In this document: positions 5,317-8,118 of the stretch, piece by piece
Position numbering within the stretch: the first letter of the stretch is position 1
Layout of the letters: every line of letters starts with the position of its first letter
Assembly (NCBI GenBank): GCA_946887065.1
Contig: CAMPKL010000134.1
Location: 1-8,118 of the forward strand
Length of the DNA stretch: 8,118 bases
Reading direction: 5' to 3'
Origin: an uncultured Bryobacterales bacterium
GTDB lineage: Bacteria > Acidobacteriota > Terriglobia > Bryobacterales > UBA6623
Notes under the pieces: model-generated
What the model was told of the DNA's origin: nothing
The model's database searches: none
The model's input: the letters and a program-made list of their open reading frames with translations, nothing else
Made by a program: the position numbers and the translations under genes

Positions 5317-6063
5317 ATGCCCAAAACTCAGAAGCCGCCCAGCGATTGCACCCAAAGCGAATGGGACTTTTCCGGTCTCTCCGCTCTCTTTTTGAACTGC
5401 ACGCTCAAGAAGAGTCCCGAACGCAGCCACACCCAGGGGATCATCGCCATCTCATCCGGCATCATGGGCAAGCACAAGGTATCGGCTGAAGTCATCCGCC
5501 CGGTTGATCTGCCTCTCGCACCCGGCATCCAACCGGACATGACGCAACATGGCTGGGAAACCGATGCCTGGCCCCAACTCTACAAGAAGGTAAAAGCCGC
5601 CGACATCCTCATCGTGTGCACCCCGATCTGGTGCGGAGATAAGTCCAGCGTCTGCACACGGCTCATCGAGAGGCTCTACGGCAATTCCAGCGAGCAGAAC
5701 GAGCACGGCCAATATTCCTACTACGGCAAGGTCGGCGGCTGCATCATCACGGGCAACGAAGACGGCGCAAAGCACTGCGCGATGAATATCCTCTACAGCC
5801 TGCAGCACATCGGCTACACCATCCCGCCCCAATCCGATGCGGCCTGGGTAGGCGAAGCCGGCCCTGGCCCCAGTTATCTCGACGAAGGCAGCGGCGGTCC
5901 CGAAAACGACTTCACTAACCGCAACGCCACCTTCATGACTTGGAATCTCATGCACTTCGCGCGCATGCTCAAGGACGCGGGCGGCATCCCCGCGCACGGC
6001 AACCAACGCAAGCTATGGGACGCCGGCTGCCGCTTCGACTTTGAAAACCCCGCGCAGTCCTGA
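5317..6063 (+). CDS. Flavodoxin-fold NAD(P)H/FMN-dependent oxidoreductase
   Basis: A 248-residue protein resembling the NADPH-dependent FMN reductase / flavodoxin-like family. The first strand and phosphate-binding loop read LSALFLNCTLKKSPERSHTQ (21-40). A second strand and loop follow, ADILIVCTPIWCGDKSS (95-111), of the family type T-P-I-W-x-G-x-x-S-S that surrounds the isoalloxazine ring; then GGCIITGNEDGAKHC (140-154) and a Gly-rich WVGEAGPGPSYLD (177-189). It is probably a soluble cytoplasmic flavoprotein reducing a quinone, nitro compound or metal; the substrate cannot be read from sequence. The start is ATG 5317. The frame stays open upstream to a TTG at 5212, but that extension would overlap the divergent gene's start and is low-complexity in character. 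No good Shine-Dalgarno is present: the nearest GGAG is about 17 nt away. Downstream it converges on the TPR gene. Confidence 0.87.
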   Translation: MPKTQKPPSDCTQSEWDFSGLSALFLNCTLKKSPERSHTQGIIAISSGIMGKHKVSAEVIRPVDLPLAPGIQPDMTQHGWETDAWPQLYKKVKAADILIVCTPIWCGDKSSVCTRLIERLYGNSSEQNEHGQYSYYGKVGGCIITGNEDGAKHCAMNILYSLQHIGYTIPPQSDAAWVGEAGPGPSYLDEGSGGPENDFTNRNATFMTWNLMHFARMLKDAGGIPAHGNQRKLWDAGCRFDFENPAQS

Positions 6064-6085
6064 GCGAGACAGCCTGTGGTCTCGC
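6064..6085 (+). terminator. Hairpin directly after the oxidoreductase stop codon
   Basis: GCGAGAC at 6064-6070 and GTCTCGC at 6079-6085 are a perfect 7-bp inverted repeat with an 8-nt loop, starting at the base after the TGA. No U tract follows, so it is not a classic intrinsic terminator; it may protect the mRNA 3' end or assist factor-dependent termination between convergent genes. A weaker second repeat, CCACA/TGTGG, lies just downstream. The rest of the gap to 6169 shows nothing recognisable. Confidence 0.4.
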
Positions 6086-6169
6086 CGCTCCACAGTCTTG
6101 CCCGCTTGTGGGATCGATACGCGACCGTGTTGCTGCGAACAATATCGCCCGCCCGGCGCGCCGCTCACG

Positions 6170-8068
6170 TCACTCCCGTCGTCGCCTTGCGGCACGAATA
6201 GTTTCGGAACCTGCTGCCCTCTGCCTGCCATCCCCATTCCAAATCGGCGCCTTGTCCTGAGCTGCCTGAGCGATGGCGCCGCCCAGACCGAGGCGTCTCA
6301 ACAACTCGGCAAATCTTTCATGCTTTCGCAGGCCGGACAACTTGGGGTCGTACTGCAGCCACGCAAGGGTCGGGACGCCGTCCTCTCGGGCCCGTTCCAG
6401 CCAACCGAATGCCTCATCCTCTTCACCCAGAGCTGCATAAACAGCAGCCACTTCATAGGGCCACGAATATCCCGTTCCTTTTGCTGTCACCATGCGTCTG
6501 AGTAGGCGCTTCGCTTGCGACGTCCTGCCAGCCCTCGCATGTGCATAGGCTTCCGCCGACCTCCAACACGATGCAGAATCGACGGCAAGCTCCTTCACCC
6601 GGGCGTACCGGCGCATGGCTTCTTGTTCCCTTCCCAAAAAGAGGTAGGCATCGCCGAGGGTCAGGTGCGCGGACTCATACTCCGGCTCCAATTCGACGGC
6701 CATCTCCAGAATAGTCGCCGCGTCTTCGTACTTGCCCTGCAGGTACTGCAGCACGCCCCGGTAGTAGTGCAGCAAGATCGAGGTCGGATCCGCCTTCTGT
6801 GCGTGGCCGATTTTCCGGCTCGCTTCGCCGATCTTTCCTTGCGGAAGCAGGATGGCGAGAGCGTGCCATTGATCCACCAGCGGCAACTTCGAGTCCAGAG
6901 CGCGAGCACACTCGAAAGACGCTTCAGCCGCCTGCCAGTCGAAATCGCACAAGGCTTCGACCGTCCCCTTCGCCGCGTGCGCCTCGGCGACGCCATTGTC
7001 GACCGCGATGGCTCGATAGGCCGCCGTCTTAGCCTCACGCATCAGCGAGCCGGGAGGAGCCGTACGAGATAAGGCCAACGCGATTCGTGCGTTGGCCAGG
7101 GCAGCCCACGCCGGCGCAAACTCAGCGTCGAGCCGTCCTGCCTGCTCAAAACGCTCAATGCTGATCCTTAGGTCTTTGACGGCGCCTGACGACCAAGCCT
7201 GCTGGCCGCGAATGAAGTGCGCATATCCTTTCGATAGCGCGATGCCGTCCTCTCCGTCTTCGCATGGATCAAGGTCGTCCCCGCAGAGCAGAATCCGCCG
7301 CAGCCCCTCGGCAACCTCCTCGGCAGCTTCTTCCTGAAGCAACAGAATGTCGTCCAGCTTGCGGTCCAGCGTGTGCGCCCACAGGCTGCGGCCCGTCTCC
7401 GTGTCCGACAACTCCACGGAGATGCGCACCTGATGGTCCTGACGCTGAACGCTTCCTTCGACGATGTATCCGATAGCCAACTCTCTCGCCGCCGTCATGA
7501 CATCGCCCGACTCTGCGTGAAGACCCCGCGATCCAGTCGAGCCGATAACCCTAAGACCCGGCTCTCGAATCAAGCCGTGCGAAATTCCGTGCGTCAGCGC
7601 AGCGCAAAAAGGCTCCTGATTTCCTTCCAGACTGAGATCTCGAAACGGCAGAACCGCCACGCACGGCTTGGCGTCCGGGTCTTCACGTGGCCCATTTTTC
7701 CGGGTCTCTGGTGCGCGGTCGCGGATCAGAGGTAAATAACCGTGGTCACGGATCCCGACGAACAGCCCATCGTTCGCTCCCGTCGTCGCATAGAACTCGC
7801 GAATCTTCGCCCGCAATCGGCCAGCCTCAACACGCACTACGGGATCGTTGCGCGTGTCGAAGTTTTCCGGCTTGTCGAAGACTTCCCGGCCCAGCGTATA
7901 TTCCTTGATATTACCGGCGCCGCCATTCAAGCCTTCGTGGACCGAGTAGAGCAGAAAGCGCCTCAGTCTTTCAGAGCGCTGGAAAAGCTCCGAATCTAGA
8001 ATACGATCCAGCTGCTTGAAGACGTCATCGGCTGCGACGCCGCTAGGGAGGCCGATTGTAGGGGACAT
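6170..8068 (-). CDS. TolB/FlgO-like and TPR protein with an N-terminal regulator-type domain
   Basis: A 632-residue protein with three parts. Residues about 15-115 carry the pattern IKEYTLGREVFDKPENF, then DPVVRVEAGRLRAKIREFY and a GYLPLI end. This domain is common at the N-terminus of large TPR proteins of Acidobacteria, Planctomycetes and rhizobia, often labelled 'adenylate cyclase' or 'transcriptional regulator' without proof. Residues about 135-262 (CVAVLPFRDLSLEG, then IGYIVEGSVQRQDHQVRISV and LWAHTLDRKLDDILLLQEEA) form a TolB/FlgO-like domain of the type found with such regulators. Residues about 275-595 hold TPR-type helical pairs, for example YYRGVLQYLQGKYEDAATIL and LGDAYLFLGREQEAMRRYAR. 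No transmembrane helix separates the first two parts, although relatives often have one, so a cytoplasmic protein is likely. No cyclase or kinase catalytic domain is present. The tail is very basic (AARRRRE). ATG 8068 is chosen for its Shine-Dalgarno. A role in signal integration through protein-protein contacts is inference. Confidence 0.85.
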   Translation of the reverse strand: MSPTIGLPSGVAADDVFKQLDRILDSELFQRSERLRRFLLYSVHEGLNGGAGNIKEYTLGREVFDKPENFDTRNDPVVRVEAGRLRAKIREFYATTGANDGLFVGIRDHGYLPLIRDRAPETRKNGPREDPDAKPCVAVLPFRDLSLEGNQEPFCAALTHGISHGLIREPGLRVIGSTGSRGLHAESGDVMTAARELAIGYIVEGSVQRQDHQVRISVELSDTETGRSLWAHTLDRKLDDILLLQEEAAEEVAEGLRRILLCGDDLDPCEDGEDGIALSKGYAHFIRGQQAWSSGAVKDLRISIERFEQAGRLDAEFAPAWAALANARIALALSRTAPPGSLMREAKTAAYRAIAVDNGVAEAHAAKGTVEALCDFDWQAAEASFECARALDSKLPLVDQWHALAILLPQGKIGEASRKIGHAQKADPTSILLHYYRGVLQYLQGKYEDAATILEMAVELEPEYESAHLTLGDAYLFLGREQEAMRRYARVKELAVDSASCWRSAEAYAHARAGRTSQAKRLLRRMVTAKGTGYSWPYEVAAVYAALGEEDEAFGWLERAREDGVPTLAWLQYDPKLSGLRKHERFAELLRRLGLGGAIAQAAQDKAPIWNGDGRQRAAGSETIRAARRRRE

Positions 8069-8072
8069 CGAT

Positions 8073-8077
8073 TCCTC
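8073..8077 (-). promoter_or_regulatory. Ribosome-binding site of the TPR-protein gene
   Basis: GAGGA on the minus strand lies 4 nt before ATG 8068 and supports this start. Confidence 0.65.
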
Positions 8078-8104
8078 GTGGGTGGGCGACCCAGCATGTC
8101 CGCC

Positions 8105-8110
8105 ATTATA
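8105..8110 (-). promoter_or_regulatory. Candidate -10 box of the TPR-protein gene
   Basis: A perfect TATAAT reads leftward at 8110-8105, about 37 nt upstream of ATG 8068. Transcription would start near 8098, giving a leader of about 30 nt. The matching -35 element would lie beyond the window edge and cannot be checked, so this is a candidate only. Confidence 0.5.
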
Positions 8111-8118
8111 GTGGTCAC

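Noticed and set aside
5452..6006. Minus-strand 184-codon frame opposite the oxidoreductase
   Set aside because: It is antisense to a gene with clear flavodoxin-family motifs; the Val/Ala/Asp-rich composition is typical of shadow frames.
6515..7072. Plus-strand 185-codon frame opposite the TPR gene
   Set aside because: It is antisense to a recognisable TPR array and has no ribosome-binding site or family motif.

Overview
The window is GC-rich, densely coding bacterial chromosome. The organism is most probably an acidobacterium (Bryobacterales/Solibacter-like). The evidence is a long secreted protein whose repeats look like the Cys-paired 'secreted repeat' proteins common in Acidobacteriota, a large regulator-like protein of the TolB/FlgO-like plus TPR type that is expanded there, and patchy Shine-Dalgarno use. 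This placement is inference from protein style; no rRNA or tRNA gene is present.

Layout, left to right. (1) 1-1934, minus strand: the N-terminal 644 residues of a secreted protein, which runs off the left edge. It has a clear signal peptide and two diverged copies of a roughly 100-residue Cys-paired module. A doubtful short reading frame (1937-2077) ends 2 nt before its start. (2) 2139-5218, minus strand: a compact five-gene run of small or membrane proteins. In transcription order these are a YqjD/ElaB-like membrane-anchored helical protein, a two-helix YqjE/Holin-X-type protein, a DUF3618-type protein, and two tandem YihY/BrkB-family polytopic membrane proteins. The first three are tightly coupled: the gaps are 12 nt and then a 25-nt overlap, and the ribosome-binding sites lie over the stop or inside the preceding gene. 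(3) 5317-6063, plus strand: a flavodoxin-fold NAD(P)H/FMN-type oxidoreductase, divergent from the operon across a 98-bp shared intergenic region. A perfect 7-bp inverted repeat directly follows its stop codon. (4) 6170-8068, minus strand: a 632-residue protein with an N-terminal domain seen in bacterial regulator-like TPR proteins, a TolB/FlgO-like middle domain and a C-terminal TPR array. Its start has a good ribosome-binding site, and a consensus TATAAT lies upstream at the window edge.

How they may work together. The five-gene run resembles the E. coli yqjD-yqjE arrangement, where YqjD is a stationary-phase, membrane-anchored, ribosome-associated protein, extended by DUF3618 and two YihY proteins. 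The simplest reading is an envelope or stationary-phase stress module. The divergent oxidoreductase may share its control region, but nothing in the sequence proves this. I see no CRISPR array, insertion sequence, phage module, tRNA or rRNA. The window looks like ordinary chromosome with a few points worth following up.
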